The notes below the pieces were generated by a model. It ran no database searches. It had not been told where the DNA came from and saw only the letters and a list, made by a program, of their open reading frames with translations. Source: Myxococcales bacterium (lineage in GTDB: Bacteria > Myxococcota > UBA727 > JABDBI01). From it: 64,000 bases of DNA. Shown here one piece after another: positions 18,430 through 27,063 of the stretch (positions within the stretch are counted from its first letter, which is position 1; each line of letters begins with the position of its first letter). Location of the stretch: positions 682,001 through 746,000 of the forward strand of contig CP060221.1 in assembly GCA_023898405.1 (NCBI GenBank), read 5' to 3'. The position numbers were made by a program, and so were the translations under genes.

Positions 18430-18987
18430 TTATTTAATTACATACGGCGCACAGTTGCTACAGCAGTATTGGCTGAGTAATTGATCAAAACTATAGCAAT
18501 CATCCCCATCAGTAATAAAGTTTCCAGACGCATCAAGCCGTATTCGGGCATGCAAAATTTTCTTTCCTATTTTCCGACTTATCGTAACGTATCCTGGAAA
18601 AGTGGTCGATAGGCGCACAATATAATTTACACCACTGCTTGATTTTAAATAATTGGCTGCACCTTCCACACGGTCAAAGGCCCTAAAAAAATCGTGTGCC
18701 CAATAATTTTCTAAAAACTCTAGGCGCGCAGTAATGTCGTCCTGATGAGCAATTTCACTTAACTTAAGCTCTTTCTCCCATAACTTGTTGGTAGAACCTT
18801 TTTTTCCCAATACCCATGCTCTTAAAAATTTTAGTCTATCATTGCTAAATCGATGCGCTTTATCTTGAGATTCATTTTGAATTTCAAAAAGCTCCCGAAT
18901 ACGTTGTTCATAATCAACAGCTCGAGCATTGAGCCCAAAACTGCAAAAGCACAACATAAAAAACATTGCTAGTATTTTTTTAACCAT
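18430..18987 (-). CDS. Secreted protein of unknown function
   Basis: 185 residues from the ATG at 18987, which has TTGGAG 5 bases upstream. A start 18 bp further up has no site. The signal peptide (MVKKILAMFFMLCFCSFGLNARA) is cleaved near residue 24. The first ~100 mature residues are helical and charged. The C-terminal ~80 are beta-rich ('FPGYVTISRKIGKKILHARIRLDASG') and end in a CCSNC cluster. It could be a small periplasmic or cell-surface protein with disulfides. I recognise no family. Confidence 0.7.
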   Translation of the reverse strand: MVKKILAMFFMLCFCSFGLNARAVDYEQRIRELFEIQNESQDKAHRFSNDRLKFLRAWVLGKKGSTNKLWEKELKLSEIAHQDDITARLEFLENYWAHDFFRAFDRVEGAANYLKSSSGVNYIVRLSTTFPGYVTISRKIGKKILHARIRLDASGNFITDGDDCYSFDQLLSQYCCSNCAPYVIK

Positions 18988-19115
18988 AACAACTCCAAGC
19001 CTCATCGTATAAGATCGACGATCTATAAACTCAAATGGCCAGTGACTTATTTGTTTTGAGCGTTTTGCCAGATCTAAGAAAGTTGACTACCCCGGTCAAA
19101 CCAAAGCTATAAAAA

Positions 19116-19442
19116 CTACAAAAGAGTATTTACCTTTGCCGCGCAGATAAAATCGTTTTCGGATAGTCCACTGATCGCATGGGTAGTAAATTTTATATCC
19201 ACGTAATTATAGCCAATCCGCATATCTGGGTGATGCCCCTCTTTTTGCGCAATGTAGGCTACAGCATTTACAAAACTCATCACAGAATAAAATCCCTTAA
19301 AACTAAAAAAACGTTGTATAGATTTTGATTCAGTATCAAGGCTCCAGCCTGAAATTTCCTTAAGCAAACGCGCTGCCTCAACTGGACCTACGGGAGGAAC
19401 ACCTCCCTCACAGGCTTGGCATTTTTTTTCAACAAGACTCAT
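19116..19442 (-). CDS. phhB: Pterin-4a-carbinolamine dehydratase
   Basis: 108 residues. It dehydrates the 4a-hydroxytetrahydropterin formed by aromatic amino acid hydroxylases, so the cofactor can be recycled. The family core is clear: 'EGHHPDM..GYN.VDIKFTTHAISGLSENDF..AAK', whose HHPDM and TTH His residues form the active site. The N-terminus carries a CxxC pair of unclear meaning. Its ATG overlaps the phhA stop by one base (TAATG), giving a phhA-phhB operon. Confidence 0.94.
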   Translation of the reverse strand: MSLVEKKCQACEGGVPPVGPVEAARLLKEISGWSLDTESKSIQRFFSFKGFYSVMSFVNAVAYIAQKEGHHPDMRIGYNYVDIKFTTHAISGLSENDFICAAKVNTLL

Positions 19443-20239
19443 TAACAGCTCCGCATTTCTCGATCGTTTTTAGTGATCACTCCCAAGGCCTTAGCTTCTT
19501 TAAACACTTCTTTCAAATCCTCATTAACCAACTGAAACAGCTTTTCTAAGGAATCAATAATAAAATATTTTTTTTGCATTTCATCATAACGATATGGAGT
19601 GCGGAGCACTGTTAACAGATCAAATGGCTCACGCGAGGGCACAGGGCTTTCAAGGGCATACACACTTTCACCTTTAGAAGACAATATTCCTCCGCCATAG
19701 ATACGTACTCCGGCTGTGGTACCTATAAGACCAAATTCAACCGTAAACCAATAAAGACGAGCCAACATTACACGTTCTTCTTTATTCATTGATACCCCCA
19801 CCTCTCCCACTTTCTGAGTAAAATCAGCAAAAGCTTGATTGGTGAGTAAAGGACAGTGTCCAAAAATTTCATGAAAAATATCTGGCTCTTTTAAATAATC
19901 CAGATCTTCTCGCAAACGAATAAAAGTTGCCGCAGGAAATTTTCTCAAAGACAAAAGCTCAAAAAATTCTTTAAAAGAAATCAGCGCCTTGACAGGAGCC
20001 AAACTCCAACCGCTCACCTGTTTGAGCTTGCGAGATACTTCATTAGGCTGAGGAACCTTACAAGGGTTGAGCTCAAGTATTTTAATGCCATCCATAAATT
20101 CATTGCAGGCTCTTTGAGGGAGAAGCTCGATCTGACGTTCATAGAGTATTTTCCATACACTGTCTTCTTCAGCGCTAAAATCTACCTCGCCTCGATGATT
20201 GGGTATTTTTGCCTCATACTTACTTTTGCTCACCGCCAT
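19442..20239 (-). CDS. phhA: Phenylalanine 4-monooxygenase
   Basis: 265 residues from the ATG at 20239, with GAGGA 7 bases upstream. An ORF start 36 bp earlier lacks a site. It hydroxylates Phe to Tyr with O2, Fe(II) and tetrahydropterin. The 2-His-1-carboxylate iron site is visible: H123 and H128 in FHEIFGHCPLL and E168 in YWFTVEFGL. It is of the short bacterial, catalytic-domain-only type with no ACT regulatory domain. It is followed directly by the cofactor-recycling phhB. A QueD/PTPS-type gene (50.1 kb) is elsewhere in the window, but nothing links it to this pathway. Confidence 0.95.
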   Translation of the reverse strand: MAVSKSKYEAKIPNHRGEVDFSAEEDSVWKILYERQIELLPQRACNEFMDGIKILELNPCKVPQPNEVSRKLKQVSGWSLAPVKALISFKEFFELLSLRKFPAATFIRLREDLDYLKEPDIFHEIFGHCPLLTNQAFADFTQKVGEVGVSMNKEERVMLARLYWFTVEFGLIGTTAGVRIYGGGILSSKGESVYALESPVPSREPFDLLTVLRTPYRYDEMQKKYFIIDSLEKLFQLVNEDLKEVFKEAKALGVITKNDREMRSC

Positions 20240-20472
20240 TTTAAATTCCTCAGGTCCTGCCATCAATCGCCACATAATTTCATATCAATTTAAAGTCTCT
20301 TAACAGCAAAGCAGTAGATAAAACAAATACACTAGAAAATTATTTCAATCTACAAGGAAAAAATATTAAAAAAATATTATTTATTTTAATTTATCATCTA
20401 AAAAAGGAATAAAAAGATCCTGTCGTCTTTTATTAGACATGAAATTCAATGCAAAAAAGGTGGATAACTTAC

Positions 20473-20823
20473 ATGAATTACTTTTTTCTTTTGTTTACAC
20501 TGCTTGTATTTCAATTTGAACTCCATGCCAAAAAAAATACTCCAAAATCTGCTTATAACTATGAGGAAAGCGAAGAAGATCCACAAGCCCCAATAATTCC
20601 TAGCAGTGAGCATGAAGATGAAGCTATGGAAGTCCATACTCCCAAAAAATCCAGTGTAGTGTTAAGAAATAGTCGGCCGTATATGCTTGAAAGCAGCCGC
20701 AGACGCAGCACTCCCCCTACAGGTCGTGAACGCAGAAACGCCCTACCTTATATTTTTCCCAAAGAATTTTCTCGTGCACACCTACCAAACGAACTAGATG
20801 AACCGATCCGTGAACAACCATAA
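20473..20823 (+). CDS. Small secreted protein of unknown function
   Basis: 116 residues from the ATG at 20473, with AAGGTGG upstream. An ATG 24 bp earlier overlaps the site. The signal peptide (MNYFFLLFTLLVFQFELHA) is followed by a low-complexity, charged tail: acidic first (YEESEEDPQ), then Arg/Ser/Pro-rich (SRRRSTPP). It is likely disordered. Its 3' side abuts a terminator hairpin and then IS copy A, which inserted beyond the stop, so the gene is intact. The function is unknown. Confidence 0.6.
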   Translation: MNYFFLLFTLLVFQFELHAKKNTPKSAYNYEESEEDPQAPIIPSSEHEDEAMEVHTPKKSSVVLRNSRPYMLESSRRRSTPPTGRERRNALPYIFPKEFSRAHLPNELDEPIREQP

Positions 20824-20848
20824 AAAGTTCTTTCAGCCAACTTTTTTT
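20822..20848 (+). terminator. Terminator-like hairpin
   Basis: AAAAAGTT and AACTTTTT flank a 9-base loop, and the right arm merges into a T run. It begins at the stop codon of the small secreted protein and lies 14 bp before the left end of IS copy A. It is A/T-rich and therefore weak. Confidence 0.45.
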
Positions 20849-20861
20849 ACTTGATCCCTAA

Positions 20862-21766
20862 GAGGCTGTAAAAAAAATCAAATCTCAGGTGGTAAGCCAA
20901 TTTTCCAATCGTCTGATACATAATCTTGCATTAGCGATGTAGTTCATTGATTCCTGATGCTTTGTATTCTTCTCATAGTTACGCACCAGACGCCTATTTC
21001 GATTCAGCCAAGCAAAAGTTCGTTCTACGGCCCAACGAAATATTTGTGGTACAAACCCCTTTTGCCCTTTTAAACGTTCCGCAGTTTCTGTGCTTACGCC
21101 TACTCTCAAGTCTGAAGACAAATTCTTATATGCGTTATCTCCAAGAATCTTCGCTAATCTGGGAAACTTCTCGCGCTTATTGAGCTCAGTAACCAATTCC
21201 TCGCCGGCAACCCTATCAGATACATTTGCTGCGGTACAAATGCATAGGAGCATCAATCCCATCGTATCAACAACGATGTGGCGCTTTCTTCCATTAATCT
21301 TCTTTCCCCCATCCAAACCACGCTCATCTACTCCTGGTTCCGCTGTCTGTGATTGGGAGTCGATGGAAACAAGTGAGGGGCTTGCATCTCTGCCAGCACA
21401 GGTTCTGACTATTGCCACGAGAATGCAGTTTAAGACCGCCCACAAACCAGAAACAGACCAGGTGCGAAAATAGTGATAGACAATACCGTGAGGAGGAAAG
21501 TCATTGGGTAAACAACGCCACACACAGCCGTTCTTTAAAACATAGAATATGGCATCAACTATGCTCCGAAAGCTATAGACACGACGTCTGCCTCGTTTGG
21601 CGTTAGCAGGAAAAAGTGGCTCAATCACTTCCCAGGCACAATCTGACAAACAGGTTTCATACAAGCACGACATGATATTTCCTTTCAAAAAGGTTTTCAC
21701 GTCATACTTTCGTCACAGCGACATTTATTGAACCAGAATTGCCAAATTGATTTTTTTTACAGTCTC
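20862..21766 (-). mobile_element. IS5-family insertion sequence, copy A (905 bp)
   Basis: The imperfect terminal inverted repeats are GAGGCTGTAAAAAAAATCAA (left, 20862-20881) and GAGACTGTAAAAAAAATCAA (right end, complementary strand), with one mismatch. Length is 905 bp, identical to copy B at 28129-29033, which lies in inverted orientation. The flanks are TAA on the left (20859-20861) and TTA on the right (21767-21769). These do not match each other, but the left flank matches the inner flank of copy B after reversal, which shows an inversion. It carries one transposase gene on the minus strand. Confidence 0.93.
20885..21673 (-). CDS. IS5-family transposase (copy A)
   Basis: 262 residues from the ATG at 21673, which has AAAGGAAA upstream. 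An in-frame GTG 27 bp earlier is less likely. The DUF4096-type N-terminus (WEVIEPLFP...RRRVYSFRSIVDAIFYVLKNGCVWRCLP) is followed by a DDE catalytic domain. The acidic residues lie in SIDSQS, GDNAYK and RWAVERTFAWLNRNRRL, placing it in the IS427/IS1031-like part of IS5. At protein level it differs from copy B by one residue (Asp for Glu in CLPNDFPP). It appears intact and potentially active. Confidence 0.95.
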   Translation of the reverse strand: MSCLYETCLSDCAWEVIEPLFPANAKRGRRRVYSFRSIVDAIFYVLKNGCVWRCLPNDFPPHGIVYHYFRTWSVSGLWAVLNCILVAIVRTCAGRDASPSLVSIDSQSQTAEPGVDERGLDGGKKINGRKRHIVVDTMGLMLLCICTAANVSDRVAGEELVTELNKREKFPRLAKILGDNAYKNLSSDLRVGVSTETAERLKGQKGFVPQIFRWAVERTFAWLNRNRRLVRNYEKNTKHQESMNYIANARLCIRRLENWLTT

Positions 21767-22160
21767 TTATGAAGTTAGAGCTAAGGAAATGAAGTCTTTT
21801 GAAATTATCACTCATGGTGGCAATTTATCGCCTAAAACCGCAGCAGTTCGTTTGCCAAGCGTACAACCAGAAAGTATGGCGCTTTGGTCATTGGTCATTG
21901 ATAACAATAATCCAAACGGACGTGTTAGAGCCATAGCTACCCTGCATTGGTTACTTTCAGTCAAAGATTATGAAAAATTTTTACAAGAGTCATTTACCGA
22001 AGCTCAAATTACTTTGACTCCTTCGGGCGGGACACGTCTATCGAGGAGAGCTGTTCCATTTATTAACGTCGGCGCTTATATAGAAATGCTTGAAAATACT
22101 AGTTTTCTAAAAAACACTTCTCTAGTAAAAAAGCTAGTTAAATTGACATCAATTCGCTGA
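21767..22160 (+). pseudogene. 3' fragment (130 codons) of an IS-split lipoprotein gene
   Basis: An open frame enters from the IS end without its own start; the nearest TTG lies inside the IS. It begins TCT TAT GAA GTT across the TTA flank. The 5' fragment at 29034-29614 on the minus strand ends GAT ATT TC plus the TTA flank. Joining the two across one copy of the 3-bp duplication restores a continuous frame (...DVDI-S-YEVRAKEM...). The original protein had about 323 residues. The fragment is a mixed alpha/beta region of no recognised family. An internal ATG at 21789 could restart translation, but a functional product is doubtful. Confidence 0.85.
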
Positions 22161-22207
22161 TTTGCTCTCTCGCTCATTGAACAGTGCGCAAGGTGCAGCA
22201 GGGATTT

Positions 22208-22864
22208 TTAGTTGCTCTGAACCACGCCTATTTTTGGACACAAATCGGCTAATGGGCATAGTGAACAGTGTGGTTTGCGAGCAAAACATATGCGGCGCCC
22301 ATGAAAAATTAAAGCGTGGTGAGCCTTGAGCCAAAAGTTTTTTGGAAATAGTTTTGTAAGAGCTAGTTCTATTTTATCGGGCTGTATTTCTTTGGTTAAA
22401 CCTAGGCGTTGTGCAAGACGACTTACATGCGTATCGACAGCGATGGCCGGCTCTCCAAATGCATTTGATATAATAACAGCTGCCGTTTTTTTTCCTACAC
22501 CAGGAATGCTTTCAAGTTTGATGCGCTCTTTGGGGATATGCCCATTGAAATCTTGAATAATTTTTTGAGCGGCTAGAACGAGATGTCTTGCTTTATTGCG
22601 ATAAAGGCCAATGGTTTTTAGGTAAGGCTCTACTTCCTGAGGGCTTGCATGAGCAAAATCATGAACGCTTTTAAATCGCTCAAATAAGGCGGGAGAAATT
22701 TGATTGACTTTTTTATCGGTCGTCTGGGCAGAAAGCGCAACTACAACTAAAAGTTGCCATGGGTCCTTGGGGTTGTAATCAAGCTCGATGTGAGCATTGG
22801 GATATGTGCTCATCAGGCGTTCTAAGATTAATAATGCTTTATTTTTTAATGAGATAGCAGTCAT
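22208..22864 (-). CDS. nth: Endonuclease III (base-excision DNA glycosylase/AP lyase)
   Basis: 218 residues. It removes oxidised pyrimidines and nicks abasic sites. The helix-hairpin-helix is IPGVGKKTAAV with catalytic Lys126, and the catalytic Asp is D144 in AVDTHVSRLA. The C-terminal 4Fe-4S cluster Cys are C193, C200, C203 and C209, with the standard C-x6-C-x2-C-x5-C spacing. It lies inside the segment inverted between the IS copies, so its original orientation relative to the flanks was opposite. The stop-to-stop gap to the pseudogene fragment is 47 bp. Confidence 0.96.
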   Translation of the reverse strand: MTAISLKNKALLILERLMSTYPNAHIELDYNPKDPWQLLVVVALSAQTTDKKVNQISPALFERFKSVHDFAHASPQEVEPYLKTIGLYRNKARHLVLAAQKIIQDFNGHIPKERIKLESIPGVGKKTAAVIISNAFGEPAIAVDTHVSRLAQRLGLTKEIQPDKIELALTKLFPKNFWLKAHHALIFHGRRICFARKPHCSLCPLADLCPKIGVVQSN

Positions 22865-23036
22865 AGGTTTTTTATAGCACGCTGATTCTATTTCACTAGG
22901 GCAGCAAAAAAATCCTCTGATGACAACTCGCTAAAAACTTATTAAAAGCATTGTCAATATTATTATTTTAGGAGAGATACGCTTATTTAATACGTGTGCT
23001 CTCGTAGTCTAATGGATAAAAAAGAAAGTAGGTTAT

Positions 23037-24392
23037 ATGACAAAGCGAGAAACATGGGGCTCGAAGTTTGGTTTTATTCTAGCTGCAATAGGAGCTGCCA
23101 TTGGTTTGGGGGCATTGTGGAAATTGCCTTACACCATGGGGCAAAATGGTGGCGGAGCATTCATTTTATTGTTTGTAGCCTTCAACTTTATTATAGGGTT
23201 ACCGCTTTTTATTGGTGAAATGGTTTTAGGCCGCCAGAGTGGAAAGGGGGTTGTGTCGTCCTTCATGGCTTTTTCAGAAAAAGGAAGCGCATGGAGTATG
23301 GTGGGTTGGCTCATTGCTTTGGTTTCACTGCTGATTTTGGGATGGTATTGTGTCGTTGCGGGATGGGGAGTTTGCTATATTTTACTTTCTTTGACTGATT
23401 CATTCCAAGGGCTATCAGTTGAAGAAATAGGGCAGAGTTTTGACACCCTGAGAGCTTCTGGAAGCCTTAACATAACTTTTCAAATAATTTATATCGCGCT
23501 GAACGCTGTGGTGCTTATCAAGGGCTTGTCTTTAGGGATTGAAAAAGCGAGTAAGATCATGACGTCAGGACTTTTTCTAGTTTTGATAGCCCTTGCTTTA
23601 TACGCGACCCAGCTTAGTGGCTTTGGTCAAGCTCTGCAATATCTTTTTTATCCTAATTTTGATGCACTTACTCCAAGAGGGGTTTTGCAAGCCCTGGGTT
23701 TGGCTCTTTTTACGCTCAGCTTGGCATATGGAGTAATAATTACCTACGGCTCATACCTCAAGAAAGACAGCGATATTCCCAAAACAGCAGTAATTGTTGT
23801 GACTGCCAATATTATCGCCTCATTATTAATCGCAATAACTATTTTTCCTATGATTTTTAGCTTTGGTTTTGAACCTCAGGCCGGAGAAGGTTTAATTTTT
23901 AAAACCATGCCCTATGTTTTTGAACAGCTCCCAGGGTCAATGATTGTTGCTTTGGTCTTTTTCGTACTTTTCCTTTTTGCAGCGCTTACTTCATCTTTGG
24001 CGATGTTTGAAGTGGTAGTTGCGAATTTTACCGATCTTAAAATGATGTCACGAAAAAATGCTGTGATAGTTACAAGTTGCATTGTCTTTGTTTTGGGTAT
24101 TCCTACAGCTGTGATCGGTGAAGGCGGAGTTTTTTCTTCCTGGTCTTCAATCTTTGGAGAATCGTTCATGGAAACCAATATTTTATTGGTGGATTGGATA
24201 TTAGTTATAATTGCACTTTTTACGACTCTTTTTGTTGCGTTTAAGTTAAGTGCGGAAGTCCGTTTTGAAGGTTTTTGCTCAGGATCAAAATATTCTTATT
24301 TTTATCCAGTGTGGATATTCTTATTGAGAACAGTCATACCTCTGGCTATTTTGCTGGTTATTGCTCACAGAGCACAAATTATTCAATTTTAG
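23037..24392 (+). CDS. Sodium-dependent transporter, neurotransmitter:sodium symporter (NSS) family
   Basis: 451 residues with 11-12 predicted membrane helices in the LeuT fold. It imports an unidentified amino acid or amine with Na+. The unwound helix 1 signature 'AAIGAAIGLGALWKLPY...NGGGAFILLF' carries the Na+ and substrate sites. Helix 6 ('LALFTLSLAYGVIITYGSYL') matches the NSS F.SL..G core. The start at 23037 follows AAAGTAGG. It is followed 9 bp later by a paralogue. The two probably arose by tandem duplication and are co-transcribed. Confidence 0.92.
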   Translation: MTKRETWGSKFGFILAAIGAAIGLGALWKLPYTMGQNGGGAFILLFVAFNFIIGLPLFIGEMVLGRQSGKGVVSSFMAFSEKGSAWSMVGWLIALVSLLILGWYCVVAGWGVCYILLSLTDSFQGLSVEEIGQSFDTLRASGSLNITFQIIYIALNAVVLIKGLSLGIEKASKIMTSGLFLVLIALALYATQLSGFGQALQYLFYPNFDALTPRGVLQALGLALFTLSLAYGVIITYGSYLKKDSDIPKTAVIVVTANIIASLLIAITIFPMIFSFGFEPQAGEGLIFKTMPYVFEQLPGSMIVALVFFVLFLFAALTSSLAMFEVVVANFTDLKMMSRKNAVIVTSCIVFVLGIPTAVIGEGGVFSSWSSIFGESFMETNILLVDWILVIIALFTTLFVAFKLSAEVRFEGFCSGSKYSYFYPVWIFLLRTVIPLAILLVIAHRAQIIQF

Positions 24393-24401
24393 GGAGTTTT
24401 A

Positions 24402-25760
24402 ATGGAAGATATCCGACGCGAACATTGGCGTTCTCGCTTAGGCATCATTTTTGCAACGAGTGGTTCGGCTATTGGTCTGGGAACATTATGGAAGTTGCCT
24501 TACTTGGTGGGCCAAGGGGGAGGTGGGGCTTTCATTGCGATGTTTTTAGTCTTTACTCTTCTTTTGGGGACGCCTTTGTTTGTTGCCGAACTGGTTTTAG
24601 GTAAGCATTTTCAAAAAAGCATTACAGGTATTTTTAATAATCTAAGTTCCTCTCTTGGTTCATACTTTATCTTGGGTTGGTTTGCCATAATTGCTACTTT
24701 TTTGATCGCGGGTTGGTATGGCGTGGTATCCGGCTGGGGAATTAATTATCTGCTGATGGCTCTGACTGATGCATTTAAGGGGCGTTCTCCTGCCCAGCTC
24801 AGCATGGTGTTTTCCCAATTTCGTGCCGCAGGCTCTATCGGAATACTCTGGCAAGGGATTTTTGTGGCGCTTACGTGTTTGGTCTTGGCAAAAGGTATTA
24901 AAGACGGAGTAGAGCGCTTTAGTAAACTATTTTTTTCTTTGCTTTTTTTGTTAGTGGTGGGCTTATTTCTCTATGCTTCTACCTTGAGCGGTTTTGGGCA
25001 GGCATTGGATTATATTATTGCACCTGATTTTTCTAAAGTCGATAGAACTTCAGTATTGGCAGCCTTGGGTCTAAGTTTATTCACTTTGAGTTTAGGGCAG
25101 GGTATTATGGTTACCTACGGAAGTTATTTGCCCAAAAAGGTAAATATTTTTAAGACGGCTTTTATCGTCAGTTTTTCCGTGGTGGCAATTTCCATATTGA
25201 TCTCTTTGATGATTTTTCCAATGATCTTTAGCTTTGGCTTTCCACCTGAGGCCGGAGAGAGTTTATTATTTGTTACAATGCCATTTGTTACGGAACAGCT
25301 TCCTGGTTCAATGGCCTTGTCCACGCTTTTCTTTCTGCTGCTAATTTTTGCTGCGTTGACCTCCTATATAGGGCAGCTGGAGGTGCTTGTTTCAAGTTTT
25401 ATAGAAAGCTTTAAAATTTCCCGTCAGAAGGCGGTTTTTATCTCAGGAGTGGGATGCTTTATTGTTGGTATTCCGGTAGCTCTCATGACAAGCGAATATA
25501 ATCCGTATCCAAACTTTCAAAATATATTTCATAGTTCATTACTCGATACTTTATATGTTTTGATAGATTGGCTGTTGATTATGTTTTCTTTTGGAATTTG
25601 TTGCGTGGTTGGTTATAAACTTAAAAAAGATGATCTTGCTAAGGCATTAAATATAGATATAAATCACTTTGGCTTTGTACTTTGGCGATTTTTAATTCGA
25701 TTTTTAGTGCCTTTGTGTTTATTGATAGTAACGTTATCGCGTATTGGTTGTTTGTATTAA
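24402..25760 (+). CDS. Sodium-dependent transporter, NSS family (second tandem paralogue)
   Basis: 452 residues with the same fold and motif order as the preceding gene: 'GSAIGLGTLWKLPY...GGGGAFIAMF' in helix 1 and 'LSLFTLSLGQGIMVTYGSYL' in helix 6. AGGGAG precedes the ATG. Sequence has diverged clearly in loops and C-terminus, so substrate range may differ from its neighbour. Alternatively the two could act as a pair, but NSS proteins usually work alone or as homodimers. The substrate cannot be read from sequence. Confidence 0.92.
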   Translation: MEDIRREHWRSRLGIIFATSGSAIGLGTLWKLPYLVGQGGGGAFIAMFLVFTLLLGTPLFVAELVLGKHFQKSITGIFNNLSSSLGSYFILGWFAIIATFLIAGWYGVVSGWGINYLLMALTDAFKGRSPAQLSMVFSQFRAAGSIGILWQGIFVALTCLVLAKGIKDGVERFSKLFFSLLFLLVVGLFLYASTLSGFGQALDYIIAPDFSKVDRTSVLAALGLSLFTLSLGQGIMVTYGSYLPKKVNIFKTAFIVSFSVVAISILISLMIFPMIFSFGFPPEAGESLLFVTMPFVTEQLPGSMALSTLFFLLLIFAALTSYIGQLEVLVSSFIESFKISRQKAVFISGVGCFIVGIPVALMTSEYNPYPNFQNIFHSSLLDTLYVLIDWLLIMFSFGICCVVGYKLKKDDLAKALNIDINHFGFVLWRFLIRFLVPLCLLIVTLSRIGCLY

Positions 25761-25798
25761 TTTAGGCTAACGAAGGCGTGAGCATTAAAGAGGTAGAG

Positions 25799-26137
25799 AT
25801 GTCAAAATTTTGTCCAAAGTGTGAAAGCGAATTCCTCGACACCATTCCCACCTGCCCAAAAGATAAGATAAGACTAGTAGAGCAGCTTAGTGCAGATGAT
25901 GTAATGGTAGATTTTTATCTTGCCCATGATCAAATAGAGGCCGAGCGGATTGTGAGTTATTTGCGTACAGAAGGAATTTGGGCCAAGGAATCAGACAGAG
26001 GCATCTCCCAATTGCCGGTAGAGAGCGATAAGAAATTCGTGGTTTTAATTCCTCGGAGTAAAAGAGATGAAGCCAGAAAATTTATTGAGCAAGCACGCCA
26101 AGATCATGTGATTTCACTTTCTGGCGCATTTATTTAG
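25799..26137 (+). CDS. Zinc-ribbon protein with DUF2007-like domain
   Basis: 112 residues from the ATG at 25799, with AGAGG upstream. An in-frame GTG 21 bp earlier is weaker. The N-terminus has two CPxC/CPK knuckles (FCPKCESEF...PTCPKDKI) that can bind one zinc. Residues ~38-105 look like DUF2007 ('VDFYLAHDQIEAERIVSYLRTEGIWAKE...FVVLIPRSKRDEARKFIEQ'), a small alpha/beta fold found in putative signalling proteins. It sits between the symporters and an M50-like peptidase. The role is unknown. Confidence 0.72.
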   Translation: MSKFCPKCESEFLDTIPTCPKDKIRLVEQLSADDVMVDFYLAHDQIEAERIVSYLRTEGIWAKESDRGISQLPVESDKKFVVLIPRSKRDEARKFIEQARQDHVISLSGAFI

Positions 26138-26249
26138 AGTCTGTGAATGGATTGTTTTTTTATTTTTTATAGTAAATAGGTGCAAAAATGGTTTGAGGGG
26201 CATACAAGTTGCCCTAAAGATTTTTTCCAGTTACTTCTGAGGGTTAATT

Positions 26250-26966
26250 ATGGAGGGCATGAAGCTAAGAGCCAAGTCTTCACTAAACAAAAAGACTTCT
26301 TGGGCAATTATTTTGGCCAGTATTTTTACTTTAATGCTTTATGTGGTGCCTTTTTTACGCCCACTCTCATATCCCTTTTTATTGCTATCTACGTTGGTAC
26401 ATGAAATGAGCCACGGTTTAGCGGCTGTTTTAGTGGGGGGGTATTTTAATTCCTTTGTAATGTGGGCAGACGGTTCAGGAGCAGCGCATATTAGCGGTAA
26501 TTTTGGTAGAGTCGCAAGGGCTTTTGTTGCAGGGGCTGGTTTGATTGGCCCTGCTTTAATGGCTGCGGTGTTTTTTGTAAATTTACGATCTTTGCGCAGA
26601 TCTCGAGCCGTGTTGACAGCTTTTGGCATTATTTTGTTGCTGGCTATTTTGCTGGTAGTGCGCAATCTCTTTGGCGTTGCTTTTGTCGCCGGTGTATGTG
26701 GCTTGTGTTGGCTTTTTTCTTTGGGAACATTTAAGGAACACGCACAGACTTTGGTTGCCTTTTTTGGAGCTCAACTGTCGTTGAGTGTGTTTTCTCGTAG
26801 CGACTATTTGTTTACCGATGTTGCTCATACGAGTGCGGGTGTTATGCCTTCTGATGTAGCTCAGATGGCGCAAGCTTTGTGGCTTCCTTATTGGGTATTT
26901 GGTGCTTTGTGTGGTTTAGTATCCCTTGCAGTTTTGCTGTTTGGTATTAAAAAAATTTTCAAATAA
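26250..26966 (+). CDS. M50B-like intramembrane metallopeptidase
   Basis: 238 residues with about six membrane helices. The zinc motif HEMSH (H51, E52, H55) sits in helix 2 as 'LVHEMSHGLAAVLVGG', matching the peptidase M50B-like family. A glycine-rich 'AGAGLIGPALMAAVFFVN' helix follows. It has no PDZ domain, unlike RseP. GAGGG precedes the ATG. It may be an intramembrane or housekeeping protease of the envelope. No anti-sigma partner lies next to it, so the substrate is unknown. Confidence 0.78.
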   Translation: MEGMKLRAKSSLNKKTSWAIILASIFTLMLYVVPFLRPLSYPFLLLSTLVHEMSHGLAAVLVGGYFNSFVMWADGSGAAHISGNFGRVARAFVAGAGLIGPALMAAVFFVNLRSLRRSRAVLTAFGIILLLAILLVVRNLFGVAFVAGVCGLCWLFSLGTFKEHAQTLVAFFGAQLSLSVFSRSDYLFTDVAHTSAGVMPSDVAQMAQALWLPYWVFGALCGLVSLAVLLFGIKKIFK

Positions 26967-27063
26967 ATTATAAAAATGAGCCCATCCTCTTTGCAGAGTA
27001 AGAGTGCATGAGCCCACCCTTTCGAGCTAACTAGAAATGTTTTTCTAAGAAGAGATATTTTCC

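Noticed and set aside
21747..22160. Reading the 137-codon frame as a normal gene starting inside the IS
   Set aside because: The start would be a TTG within the IS inverted repeat. The frame is the 3' half of the split lipoprotein gene.
22993..23020. tRNA-like 5' half (GCTCTCGTAGTCTAATGGAT)
   Set aside because: It resembles a tRNA D-arm start, but there is no matching D-stem 3' side, anticodon arm, T arm or acceptor within reach. A decayed tRNA cannot be shown.
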